Shown here piece by piece: positions 46,362 to 53,639 of a DNA stretch of 53,639 nt. The translations under genes and the position numbers were made by a program. Within the stretch, counting starts at the first letter, position 1. Each line of letters starts with the position of its first letter. The stretch comes from an uncultured Atopobiaceae bacterium (GTDB lineage: Bacteria; Actinomycetota; Coriobacteriia; Coriobacteriales; Atopobiaceae), in the NCBI GenBank assembly GCA_944320975.1, contig CALUJM010000016.1, positions 1 through 53,639 of the forward strand, given 5' to 3'. The notes under the pieces were generated by a model that did no database searches, was not told where the DNA came from, and saw nothing but the letters and a program-made list of their open reading frames with translations.

Positions 46362-47579
46362 CTACGCGCGGGCGGAGTCCTCGGGCGTGATCGTCATGGA
46401 CTGGAAGCGGTGCGCCATGTAGGCGTCGTCGTAATGCTCGGCGTAGAACTCCTCGACCGGCGACGACGGCGGCAGGCCGCTCTCGCGCTGGTACCAGCAC
46501 TCGAGCGACTGCAGTGTCATGACGCCGTTCACGAGCATGAGCGCCGCGCACACGGCCGTCACCGAGTAGCGCGCCTGCCAGGGGATGAGGTTGATCAACT
46601 TGAGCAGCCACGGCAGGCAGACCTTGATCCACACAAAGCCCAGCGCGCCCCACATGCACATGAAGAGCGTGGACGTGCGCCCGCCAAAGAGCACGGCGAC
46701 GGGGTCCGGGAAGAGCCCGAAGATCGTGGAGCCCGAGTAGTCCCAGGCCACGGCGCCAAAGCCCACCTGCATGAACCAGGAGACCGCCGCCTCGAAGAGG
46801 CCTCCGATCACGGCGGACACCAGGAAGATGACCACCGGGTTCGCGCGGTAGAAGCGGTTGAGCGCCACCGTCATGAGCACGGCGCCAAATCCGTAGATGG
46901 GCGAGAAGGGCCCGTAGAGCATGCCGGCGCGGTCCTGGTAGACGCCGGGGTCCACCACGACCATGTGGTAGACGGTCTCGATGATCAGCCCCAGCACGCA
47001 GCACACGACGAAGACCCAGAACAGGTTGAAGAAGTCGAGCTCGATGAAGCCGCGGTCGCCCTTGGCCCGGCCGAGCGTGCCGGCCTCGGCGGCCTCCTCG
47101 GTTTCCATGTCGCGCAGTTTGCGCTGGAGCTGGCGCTCCGTGATGAGGGTGGGGTCGATGGTCGCGGAGATCACGATGAGGATGAGCAGGCGGACGCCGC
47201 TGTAGATGAGGTTGTCGCCGAAGCCGCCCAGCATGATCTCGAGGAGCAGGTTGACGATGCCCACGCCCACAAGGCCGTAGGCGATCTGCGCCACGTGCCG
47301 ACGGCGGTCGCGCAGCATGAGCACGCCAAAGGCGACATAGCCCGCCGCCCCAACGAACATGGTCACGACCTGCAGGATCGTGAGCGTCATCGTGAGCGTG
47401 ACGTCGTGGCGCTCGCGGAAGAGCTCGGCGCCGTACTGGACGAGCGGCACGGCGATCAGCGCGATTAGCGCGAGGACGGCCGCTGCCGTGACGAGGCAGT
47501 AGATGCCGTAGAGCTTGAGCAGCGGCGAGATCTTGCGGCTCTCGGCGGGGACGGCTGCGTGCGCGGGGGCTTTGCTCAT
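46362..47579 (-). CDS. CmpB-like membrane protein (PF06541, putative ABC transporter permease)
   Basis: The 405-residue protein has about ten membrane segments. The C-terminal half shows the PF06541 core: FFNLFWVFVVCCVLGLIIETVYH, then YGPFSPIYGFGAVLM and later FGLFPDPVAVLFG. The family is annotated as a putative ABC permease but its function is not established, and no ATPase gene is adjacent. The N-terminal half is a separate membrane region. AAGGAG lies upstream of the ATG. Confidence 0.8.
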   Translation of the reverse strand: MSKAPAHAAVPAESRKISPLLKLYGIYCLVTAAAVLALIALIAVPLVQYGAELFRERHDVTLTMTLTILQVVTMFVGAAGYVAFGVLMLRDRRRHVAQIAYGLVGVGIVNLLLEIMLGGFGDNLIYSGVRLLILIVISATIDPTLITERQLQRKLRDMETEEAAEAGTLGRAKGDRGFIELDFFNLFWVFVVCCVLGLIIETVYHMVVVDPGVYQDRAGMLYGPFSPIYGFGAVLMTVALNRFYRANPVVIFLVSAVIGGLFEAAVSWFMQVGFGAVAWDYSGSTIFGLFPDPVAVLFGGRTSTLFMCMWGALGFVWIKVCLPWLLKLINLIPWQARYSVTAVCAALMLVNGVMTLQSLECWYQRESGLPPSSPVEEFYAEHYDDAYMAHRFQSMTITPEDSARA

Positions 47580-47654
47580 GGGTGCTCCTTCGGGGCAATG
47601 ACATTGGCCTCATCGTACCCGCGAACCCAGGAAAGCAAACCTGGGGCGACTGAG

Positions 47655-47763
47655 GTGCGGAATCTGGACGTTTTGGCGAGAAGAACCGTCCATCTGCCGC
47701 ACGTCAACCGAAGAGGTGCGGAATCTGGACGTTTTCGCCCGTCAGAACGTCCGTCTGCCGCAC
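47655..47763. repeat. 48-nt hairpin repeats, units 4 and 5
   Basis: Units at 47655-47702 and 47716-47763 are both exactly 48 nt: GTGCGG, five bases, GGACG, a 16-nt loop, CGTCC, five bases, CCGCAC. They differ in the loop (unit 4 carries GGCGAGAAGAAC; unit 5 does not) and belong to the family seen at 36960-37126. The gap 47580-47868 otherwise contains only the promoter region of the ABC operon. Confidence 0.85.
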
Positions 47764-47824
47764 GTTCTTCTCGCCTGCGAAAAAGTTATGTACGGTTAAC
47801 ATTCGTGTCCAAATAGTTTACTGT

Positions 47825-47835
47825 GTCTAACAGAC
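47825..47835. promoter_or_regulatory. Possible operator before the ABC exporter operon
   Basis: GTCTAACAGAC is a short palindrome 34 bases before the first gene and shares the TGTCTAA half-site with the operator at 41066-41088. The local sequence is AT-rich. The match is short and could be chance. Confidence 0.3.
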
Positions 47836-47868
47836 TTGACTGTCGGACGTGAGGGGCGACGACACGTG

Positions 47869-49632
47869 ATGATTGACAGGCGGCTTATCGGCATCGTGCC
47901 GAAAAGCATGAGATACGTGCTGGCAAATGTGGCACTGCAGTGGGCCTCGCTCGTGGCAAACATGGCGATGATCCTCGTGGTGTGTCGCACGCTCGCCGGG
48001 CTTTGGGCGGGCGTGGCGGACGAGAAGGACCTTGCGTTCCTTGCTGTCTGCGTCGCGGCTTCAGCGCTGGTGCGCGGAGTCTGCGCCGTAGCTGCGGCGC
48101 GTATGGGCCACCTCGTCAGCTGCGCGGTCAAGCGCACGCTGCGCCATCGCATCTACGAGAAGCTCCTGCGCCTGGGACCGAGCTACCGCGAAGGCGTGCG
48201 CACCTCCGAGGTCGTTCAGGTGGCCGTGGAGGGCTGCGACCAGCTGGAGACCTACTTCGCCGCGTACCTGCCGCAGCTCTTCTACGCACTTCTCGCCCCG
48301 CTCACGCTCTTTGCGGCGCTGGCCTTTGTGAGCGTGCCGGCGGCCGTGGTGCTGCTTGTGTGCGTGCCGCTCATCCCGGTGGCCATTGCGGCCGTCCAGA
48401 CCTGGGCAAAGAAGCTGCTCGGCCGCTACTGGGGGCAGTACACCGAGCTCGGCGACACCTTCCTGGAGAACCTGCAGGGCCTCACGACCCTTAAGGTCTA
48501 CCAGGCCGACGAGTTCAAGCAGGCCGAGATGAACGAGCAGGCCGAGAAGTTCCGGCGCATCACCATGCGCGTGCTCACGATGCAGCTCAACTCCATAACG
48601 ATCATGGACCTCGTCGCCTACGGCGGGGCGGCCGCCGGCGTGGCGGTGGCGCTCACGCAGATGGCGGCGGGCGCCGTTGGTCTGGGCGGGTGCCTGGCTA
48701 TCATCCTGCTGGCGGCGGACTACTTCATTCCCATGCGCCAACTGGGGTCGTTCTTCCACGTGGCCATGAACGGCATGGCGGCGAGCGAGAAGATTTTCCG
48801 GCTTCTGGACCTGCCGGAGCCGCCGGCGGGCGGGGAGGCATTCCCGACGCATTGCGGCGTGCGCGCCAGTTGCCTGCGCTTCTCGTACGACGGGGAGCGC
48901 GAGGTGCTGGGCGGCGTCGACCTCGACGTGCCGGCGGGCGGCTTCGTCGCGGTGGTGGGGGAGTCCGGCTGCGGCAAGTCCATGCTCGCCGCGCTGCTGC
49001 TGGGGCGCCTGCGCGGGTATCGCGGCTCGCTTGCGGTGGGCGGTGCGGAGGTCTCCGCGCTCGACGCGTCTGACCTTCTTGCCCATGTGACGTACGTTGG
49101 GCACGAGAGCTATCTCTTCAAGGGCACGGTGCGAGAGAACCTGCTGGTCGCGAAGCCCTCGGCGACCGACGGCGAGCTCTGGGCGGCACTCGAGGCCACG
49201 CGCCTGGCGGGGTTTCTCCACGGCGAGGCCGGGCTGGACACGATGCTCACCGAGCGGGGCTCCAACCTCTCCGGCGGCCAGCGGCAGCGTTTGGCCATCG
49301 CTCGCGCGCTCTTGCACGAGACGCCGGTCTACGTCTTTGACGAGGCGACGTCAAACGTGGACGCGGAGAGCGAGGACGCCATCATGGCGGCCGTCCGCGG
49401 GCTCGTGGGGCGCGCGACGGTGATACTCATCTCCCATCGCCTGGCAAACGTAGTGCGCGCGGACGAGATTCTCGTGCTCGACGGCGGCCGCGTGGTAGAG
49501 CGCGGGCGCCATGGCGCACTGCTGGCGGCGAACGGCCAGTATGCGCGGCTCTGGCACGCCCAGCGCGCGCTCGAGGAGTTTGGTGAGGCAAACGTACCTG
49601 TCCCCGCCGTCTCACGGGAGGTGGTCGCATGA
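47869..49632 (+). CDS. ABC exporter subunit, CydD-like (membrane domain + ATPase)
   Basis: The 587-residue half-transporter has a six-helix membrane domain (about 1-310) and an ATPase domain with Walker A GESGCGKSM, signature LSGGQRQRLAIAR and Walker B VYVFDEATSN. The GLTTLKVYQADEFKQ motif after TM4 matches the CydD/CydC group, which exports cysteine and glutathione and is needed for cytochrome bd assembly. No cydAB genes are in the window. ATG 47869 is listed; GTG 47866 is directly before it. It overlaps the next gene by four bases. Confidence 0.85.
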   Translation: MIDRRLIGIVPKSMRYVLANVALQWASLVANMAMILVVCRTLAGLWAGVADEKDLAFLAVCVAASALVRGVCAVAAARMGHLVSCAVKRTLRHRIYEKLLRLGPSYREGVRTSEVVQVAVEGCDQLETYFAAYLPQLFYALLAPLTLFAALAFVSVPAAVVLLVCVPLIPVAIAAVQTWAKKLLGRYWGQYTELGDTFLENLQGLTTLKVYQADEFKQAEMNEQAEKFRRITMRVLTMQLNSITIMDLVAYGGAAAGVAVALTQMAAGAVGLGGCLAIILLAADYFIPMRQLGSFFHVAMNGMAASEKIFRLLDLPEPPAGGEAFPTHCGVRASCLRFSYDGEREVLGGVDLDVPAGGFVAVVGESGCGKSMLAALLLGRLRGYRGSLAVGGAEVSALDASDLLAHVTYVGHESYLFKGTVRENLLVAKPSATDGELWAALEATRLAGFLHGEAGLDTMLTERGSNLSGGQRQRLAIARALLHETPVYVFDEATSNVDAESEDAIMAAVRGLVGRATVILISHRLANVVRADEILVLDGGRVVERGRHGALLAANGQYARLWHAQRALEEFGEANVPVPAVSREVVA

Positions 49633-51269
49633 GGGTGAAGCTGCGGCTTATTGGACTGGTGCGCCCGCTCGCGGGATTCATGGCGCTCGCGATCCTCATG
49701 GGGCTTCTCGGCCACGCGTGCGCGGCGGCGATCACGGTGCTGGGCGGGTACGGCGTCCTCGCGGTGCTCGCTGACGGCGCTGCCGCCCCGCTCGCGGGCC
49801 TCATCGTGGCGATGGCGGTCTGCGCCGTGGCGCGCGGGCTTCTTCGCTACGGCGAGCAGGCGTGCAACCACTTCATCGCGTTCAAGCTGCTCGCGCTCAT
49901 CCGCGACCGGGTGTTCCGGGCTCTCCGCCGCCTGGCGCCCGCCAAGCTCGAGGGGCGCGACCGCGGCGACCTCATCTCGCTCATCACCTCTGACATCGAG
50001 CTACTCGAGGTCTTCTACGCGCACACCATCTCCCCGACGGCGATCGCGCTGCTCTTCTGCGCGGGCGCCTGCGCCCTCATCGGGAGCTTCCACCCGCTGC
50101 TCGCCGTCGTGGCGGCGGCGTCGTATCTCGCCGTGGGCGCGGCGTGCCCGCTCGTCGCGGCGCGCCTGGCTGGTGACGCCGGCGCGCGCTTCCGTGCCGG
50201 CGCGGGCGAGCTCTCGAGCTTCGTGCTGGAGAGCCTGCGCGGCCTGGACGAGATCCTGCAGTACGGAGCCGGCGCCGCCCGTCTCGCCCAGATGGACGAG
50301 CGGTCCCGCGCGCTCGCTGGCGACGAGGAGCGCATGAAGCGCTCCACCGGTCGTGCGACGGCGCTCACCAACGCTGTCATTCTCGCCTGCGACCTGGCCA
50401 TGCTGCTCGTGACGGCAGGCCTCCATGCGCGGGGCGCCGTGGGCTTTGACGGCGTGCTCATCCCCGTGCTCGCGCTCATGAGCTCGTTCGGCCCGGTGTT
50501 GGCGCTCGCGAACCTGGGCTCCACGCTGCAACCCACCCTCGCGGCGGGGGAGCGCGTGCTCGCCATCCTGGACGAGGAGCCGGTCACGCCGGAGGTCACG
50601 GGCCGTGAGCGCGTCGGCTTCACCGGTGCCGCGGCCGAGCATGTGGGATTCTCCTACGGGGAGGAGCGCGTGCTCGACGACGTCTCGCTCGACGTCCCCG
50701 CGGGCGGCATCGTGGGCATCACCGGGCGCTCCGGCTCCGGCAAGTCAACGCTGCTGCGCCTGTTCATGCGGTTCTGGGACGTGGACGAGGGGCGCGTCAG
50801 CGTCTCCGGACGCGACGTGCGCGGCGTGGACACGGCCAACCTGCGCGAGCTGGAGTCCCTCGTCACGCAGGAGACGCACCTCTTCCACGACAGCATCCGC
50901 AACAACCTGCGCATCGCGCGGCTCGACGCTACGGACGAAGAGATCGAGGACGCCTGTCGCAAGGCCTCGGTCCACGACTTCGTGATGAGCCTGCCCCAGG
51001 GCTACGACACGCCGGTCGGCGAGCTCGGGGACACCCTCTCCGGCGGCGAGCGCCAGCGCCTGGGGCTCGCCCGCGCCTTCCTGCACGACGCCCCGTTCAT
51101 GCTGCTCGACGAGCCCACGAGCAACCTCGACAGCCTGAACGAGGCCGTCATCCTGCGCTCCCTTGCCGAGGAGCGCGCCGGGCGGACGGTCCTTCTCGTC
51201 TCTCACAGGCCGTCCACGATGCGCATCGCCGACACCGTGGTCTCCGTCGAAGGTGGGAGGGTCAGCTGA
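49629..51269 (+). CDS. ABC exporter subunit, CydC-like (membrane domain + ATPase)
   Basis: The 546-residue partner of the preceding subunit has the same layout: membrane domain to about residue 310, then Walker A GRSGSGKSTLL, signature LSGGERQRLGLARAF, Walker B FMLLDEPTSN and the switch histidine in LLVSHRPSTM. The start overlaps the upstream stop (ATGA), and TGATG joins it to the next gene, so the two would be made together as a heterodimer. Confidence 0.87.
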   Translation: MRVKLRLIGLVRPLAGFMALAILMGLLGHACAAAITVLGGYGVLAVLADGAAAPLAGLIVAMAVCAVARGLLRYGEQACNHFIAFKLLALIRDRVFRALRRLAPAKLEGRDRGDLISLITSDIELLEVFYAHTISPTAIALLFCAGACALIGSFHPLLAVVAAASYLAVGAACPLVAARLAGDAGARFRAGAGELSSFVLESLRGLDEILQYGAGAARLAQMDERSRALAGDEERMKRSTGRATALTNAVILACDLAMLLVTAGLHARGAVGFDGVLIPVLALMSSFGPVLALANLGSTLQPTLAAGERVLAILDEEPVTPEVTGRERVGFTGAAAEHVGFSYGEERVLDDVSLDVPAGGIVGITGRSGSGKSTLLRLFMRFWDVDEGRVSVSGRDVRGVDTANLRELESLVTQETHLFHDSIRNNLRIARLDATDEEIEDACRKASVHDFVMSLPQGYDTPVGELGDTLSGGERQRLGLARAFLHDAPFMLLDEPTSNLDSLNEAVILRSLAEERAGRTVLLVSHRPSTMRIADTVVSVEGGRVS

Positions 51270-51655
51270 TGGCGCGCACGCCCGACACCGCGCGCGTGGC
51301 GGCCAAGCGCGAGCGTGAGAAGCGCATGGTGTCACAGATGATCGCGCTCTACTGTCGCAGGCGCCACGGCACGCGCGCGGGCGAGCTCTGCCCGGAGTGT
51401 GCCGAGCTCGCGGAGTACGCGCGGCAGCGCAGCGACCGCTGCCCCTTCATGGAGACCAAGACCTTCTGCTCCAACTGCCGCGTGCACTGCTACAGGCCTG
51501 AGATGCGCACGAGGATCCGCGAGGTGATGCGCTTCTCGGGGCCGCGGATGATCTTCCATAACCCCGTGGCGGCCGTCCGCCACGTCATCGAGACCAGGGC
51601 CGAGAAGTTGACGAAAAGGGACAGTCCCTTTTCATCACCGAAGGAGGACGTATGA
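51269..51655 (+). CDS. YgbA-like nitrous-oxide-stimulated promoter family protein
   Basis: The 128-residue protein matches PF11756 (YgbA_NO). The conserved core is CPECAELAEYARQRSDRCPF, then TFCSNCRVHCYRPEMR and MRFSGPRMIFHNP, with six or more cysteines that could bind metal or an Fe-S cluster. In E. coli ygbA belongs to the NsrR nitric-oxide regulon. The last ~14 residues (TKRDSPFSSP) are encoded by a palindromic repeat at 51609-51637 and are probably not ancestral. It is translationally coupled on both sides. Confidence 0.88.
   Translation: MARTPDTARVAAKREREKRMVSQMIALYCRRRHGTRAGELCPECAELAEYARQRSDRCPFMETKTFCSNCRVHCYRPEMRTRIREVMRFSGPRMIFHNPVAAVRHVIETRAEKLTKRDSPFSSPKEDV
51609..51637. repeat. 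GGGACAGTCCC-type palindrome at a gene end
   Basis: TGACGAAAAGGGAC and GTCCCTTTTCATCA pair around a central A, with one mismatched pair. The repeat forms the last codons of the YgbA-like gene and ends just before the AAGGAGG of the next gene. It resembles REP-like repeats with a GGGACAGTCCC core. Confidence 0.85.
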
Positions 51656-52038
51656 AGGTGAAGAAGGTGCTGCTGGTAGCGCTTGGCTGCGTAGGACTCG
51701 TGCTGGGGGCCGTGGGAGCGGTGGTGCCGCTGCTGCCGGCGTTCCCGTTTCTGATGCTCGCGGCGTTCTGCTTTGCCAAGAGCTCCGAGCGGCTGCACAC
51801 GTGGTTCACGAGCACCAAGCTCTACAAGAAGAACCTCGAGAGCTACGTGAGCGGGCAGGGCATGGACTGGGCCACCAAGATCCGCGTGATGGTCACGGTG
51901 ACCGTGCTCATGTCCATCGGCTTTGTCATGATGCACCAGGTGCGCGTGGGGCAGGTCGTGCTCGCGTGCGTGTGGGCGTTCCACATCCTGTACTTCTGCT
52001 TTGGCGTGAAGACCCGTCGCGTGCCTGCGGAGGCGTGA
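51652..52038 (+). CDS. YbaN-family membrane protein (DUF454)
   Basis: The 128-residue protein fits DUF454/YbaN: LLVALGCVGLVLGAVGAVVPLLP near the N-terminus, then FPFLMLAAFCFAKSSERLHTWF and two C-terminal membrane helices. The function is unknown. It is the last gene of the ABC operon, with its ATG overlapping the preceding stop (ATGA) and AAGGAGG upstream. Confidence 0.9.
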   Translation: MKVKKVLLVALGCVGLVLGAVGAVVPLLPAFPFLMLAAFCFAKSSERLHTWFTSTKLYKKNLESYVSGQGMDWATKIRVMVTVTVLMSIGFVMMHQVRVGQVVLACVWAFHILYFCFGVKTRRVPAEA

Positions 52039-52111
52039 GCGGCGGGCGAGAAGAACGCGAGCTCGTAAGGAGATAAGGGGAGACCAGCTATATGAAGTCA
52101 AGACCCGAGGG

Positions 52112-53371
52112 CTAGCTTTTCTCGTTTCCAGATTCATCGGAACCAGCACCTTGAGAACCGGATACCGAATGCTTTGAGGGGTCCCTGCCCGGCCTCGCCG
52201 GGTCGTACGGGACCCCGTCCCGCATCACCGCGAACACGATGTGGCATAGCTTGCGCGCCACGGCGGTCACGGCCACCCGGTGGCACTTGCCCTCCGCGCG
52301 CTTCCTCTCGTAGAAGGCGCGCAGGGACGGGTCGTACTGCCGGGCCCTGCTGGCCGCGAGCCAGAGGGCCCTCCTCAGGTAGGGCGACCCGTGCTTGGTG
52401 ATGGGCCCGCCCCCGCTGTCGAACTTCCCGGACTGGTTCACCCCGGAGTTCAGCCCGGCGTAGCTCACGAGCGCGGGGGCGTTGCGGAAGCGCGAGATGT
52501 CGCCTATCTCGGCGACGATCTGGGCGCCGGTGGCGTAGGAGACGCCGGGGATGGTGAGCACGAGCGGCTCCACCCTCTCCAGCAGCTCCCTGATGAGCGC
52601 GTCGAACTTGGCGCACTCCGCGTCGAGGAAGTCCATCTGGCGCACGAGCGACCTCACCTGCATCGACGCCGCCGCCTCGCCGAGCCTGATGCCGACGGAG
52701 CCCTTCGCGAGCGCCCTGAGCTCGGCGGCCTTGCCGTCCATGCGCCTGCTGCCGCGCGCGGCCTCGGAGATGTCGCGCTGCAGCGAGTCCGTGCGCCTGC
52801 GCGCGAGCTCGGAGGGCAGCGGGCTCCTGGAGAGCACGGCGCGCCCGGCGGCCCCGAACACGTCGGAGAACGCCCCGGGGAGCTCCGGGAAGTAGGAGTC
52901 CAGCAGGCACAGGCACTGCGTCTTCACCTCGGCGAGCTCGGCCTTGAGCGACTGCCGGTATCGCGTGAGCGAGCGCAGCGACTGGACCTCGTCGGTGGCG
53001 AGCCTCGTCGGGTCGTACTGGCCGATGCGCAGCGTCTCGGCGATGAGGCCCGCGTCCACGCGGTCGTTCTTCACCCTGTCGAGCCCCTTCAGCCTGCGCA
53101 CGGCGCGCACCTGCACGGGGTCGATCACCGCGACCGAGTAGCCCCTCGAGACCAGGAAGGCGTAGAGCGCCATCCAGTAGTGCCCGGTGGCCTCCATGCC
53201 GACGAGGACGTCCGAGGGCCTCTCGGCCACCCCCTCGAGCCAGGCCTCGCACCGCTCGAAGCCGGCGGCGCTGTTCTTGAAGGGCATCCGCTTGCCCTGC
53301 TCCTCGCCGCGCTCGTCCACGGCCCCTATCACGTGGTCCACCTTGGCGATGTCCACACCGGCGTACACCAT
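52112..53371 (-). CDS. IS110-family transposase, copy 2
   Basis: This protein is identical over all 419 residues to the transposase at 39-1298, with the same DEDD and Transposase_20 motifs and the same start context. Complete identity suggests recent transposition within this genome or gene conversion between copies. Confidence 0.97.
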   Translation of the reverse strand: MVYAGVDIAKVDHVIGAVDERGEEQGKRMPFKNSAAGFERCEAWLEGVAERPSDVLVGMEATGHYWMALYAFLVSRGYSVAVIDPVQVRAVRRLKGLDRVKNDRVDAGLIAETLRIGQYDPTRLATDEVQSLRSLTRYRQSLKAELAEVKTQCLCLLDSYFPELPGAFSDVFGAAGRAVLSRSPLPSELARRRTDSLQRDISEAARGSRRMDGKAAELRALAKGSVGIRLGEAAASMQVRSLVRQMDFLDAECAKFDALIRELLERVEPLVLTIPGVSYATGAQIVAEIGDISRFRNAPALVSYAGLNSGVNQSGKFDSGGGPITKHGSPYLRRALWLAASRARQYDPSLRAFYERKRAEGKCHRVAVTAVARKLCHIVFAVMRDGVPYDPARPGRDPSKHSVSGSQGAGSDESGNEKS

Positions 53372-53422
53372 GTCCGCCCCTCCTCTCCGCTGCAGGGCGG
53401 CGGGCCGCCTGCCCGCGTCACC

Positions 53423-53621
53423 CGGGACCGCAACCTCCTAGAAGAGATCCGAGGTGGCGCATGGCCCCTCATCCAGCTGATCCGCGGAAATGCCCGGGTG
53501 GGGCGGGACGCCACTCTCCCCTGCGGGGTCGCGCGCGGCGCCCCAACTGCCATGTCGGCGTCCCTGCCCGCCAGAGTCTGCATTGCACCAAAGCATCCGG
53601 TAACCGGCTCTCAGATGCAAC
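53423..53621 (-). ncRNA. Putative IS110 bridge RNA, copy 2
   Basis: This is the second copy of the predicted bridge RNA region, with identical stem-loops and guide loops at positions offset by 52,073 from those at 1350-1548. Because the guide loops are identical, both copies should recognise the same target sequence. Confidence 0.5.
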
Positions 53622-53639
53622 GACTTAAAGATAGGAGGT

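Larger units (their letters stand above)
52076..53637 (-). mobile_element. IS110-family insertion sequence, copy 2
   Basis: This copy has the same sequence as 3-1564 in the same orientation, 52,073 bases further on. The left flank reads GTAAGGAGAT before AGGGGAG, again a purine-rich ribosome-binding-site-like sequence. Only two bases of right flank are in the window, so the gene it may precede is not visible. The -35 half-box lies at 52096-52101 and the -10 half-box at 53628-53633. Confidence 0.9.

Noticed and set aside
47869..51269. Naming the ABC pair cydD and cydC outright
   Set aside because: The family resemblance is clear, but no cytochrome bd genes are nearby and many ABC exporters share these motifs, so no gene symbol was given.

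Overview
The window is a stretch of very GC-rich chromosome from a member of the Coriobacteriia, most likely an Olsenella-like Atopobiaceae bacterium. The evidence is indirect: a single-membrane Tad pilus locus without a secretin, a CarD regulator, a 1,472-residue 2-hydroxyacyl-CoA dehydratase activase fusion followed by a TetR gene, a CmpB-type membrane protein, strong GC bias in codon third positions, and many small hairpin repeats. Genus and species cannot be fixed from sequence alone.

Layout. Two identical 1,562-bp copies of an IS110-family element (3-1564 and 52076-53637), in the same orientation, bracket about 50.5 kb. Inside, in order: a frameshifted orphan gene whose ribosome-binding site now comes from the IS end; a GntP-type permease (minus strand); rsgA; a translationally coupled Tad/Flp pilus operon of about a dozen genes (5703-15368); tRNA-Phe; acylphosphatase (minus); an operon of a Tat-lipoprotein hydrolase, a branched-chain amino acid carrier and a cyclophilin lipoprotein; carD; an ACT-domain protein; citrate synthase; kup (minus); an S10 carboxypeptidase; rlmKL; a phosphohexomutase; a C39-like membrane protein and a class A penicillin-binding protein (both minus); tyrS; a U32 peptidase; a NifU-like protein; lgt; the activase-tetR pair; a CmpB-like membrane protein (minus); and a four-gene operon of a CydDC-like ABC exporter, a YgbA_NO protein and a YbaN (DUF454) protein.

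How the parts work together. Most of the content is housekeeping: translation (rsgA, tyrS, rlmKL, tRNA-Phe), cell envelope (PBP1A, lgt, cyclophilin lipoprotein) and transport. The Tad operon holds ATPase, platform, localisation protein, pilin and pseudopilins, but no prepilin peptidase, which must lie elsewhere.

Most notable signals. (1) The 5' non-coding part of the IS110 element has the architecture of a bridge RNA: a 5' stem-loop and two guide loops. If the element circularises through a shared GGAG, its two ends join into a promoter with TTGACT, a 17-bp spacer and TATCTT. (2) Both insertions sit in Shine-Dalgarno-like AGGGGAG sequences, and at the first one the IS end restores an AGGAG in front of a start codon. 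(3) There are several families of hairpin repeats: 48-nt hairpins with differing but still paired inner stems, a 34-bp perfect inverted repeat inside the U32 peptidase coding region, four copies of a 24-bp palindrome, and a dispersed GGCGAGAAGAAC motif. (4) Three proteins seem to have lost catalytic residues: an alpha/beta hydrolase, a C39-like peptidase and the RlmL half of RlmKL.
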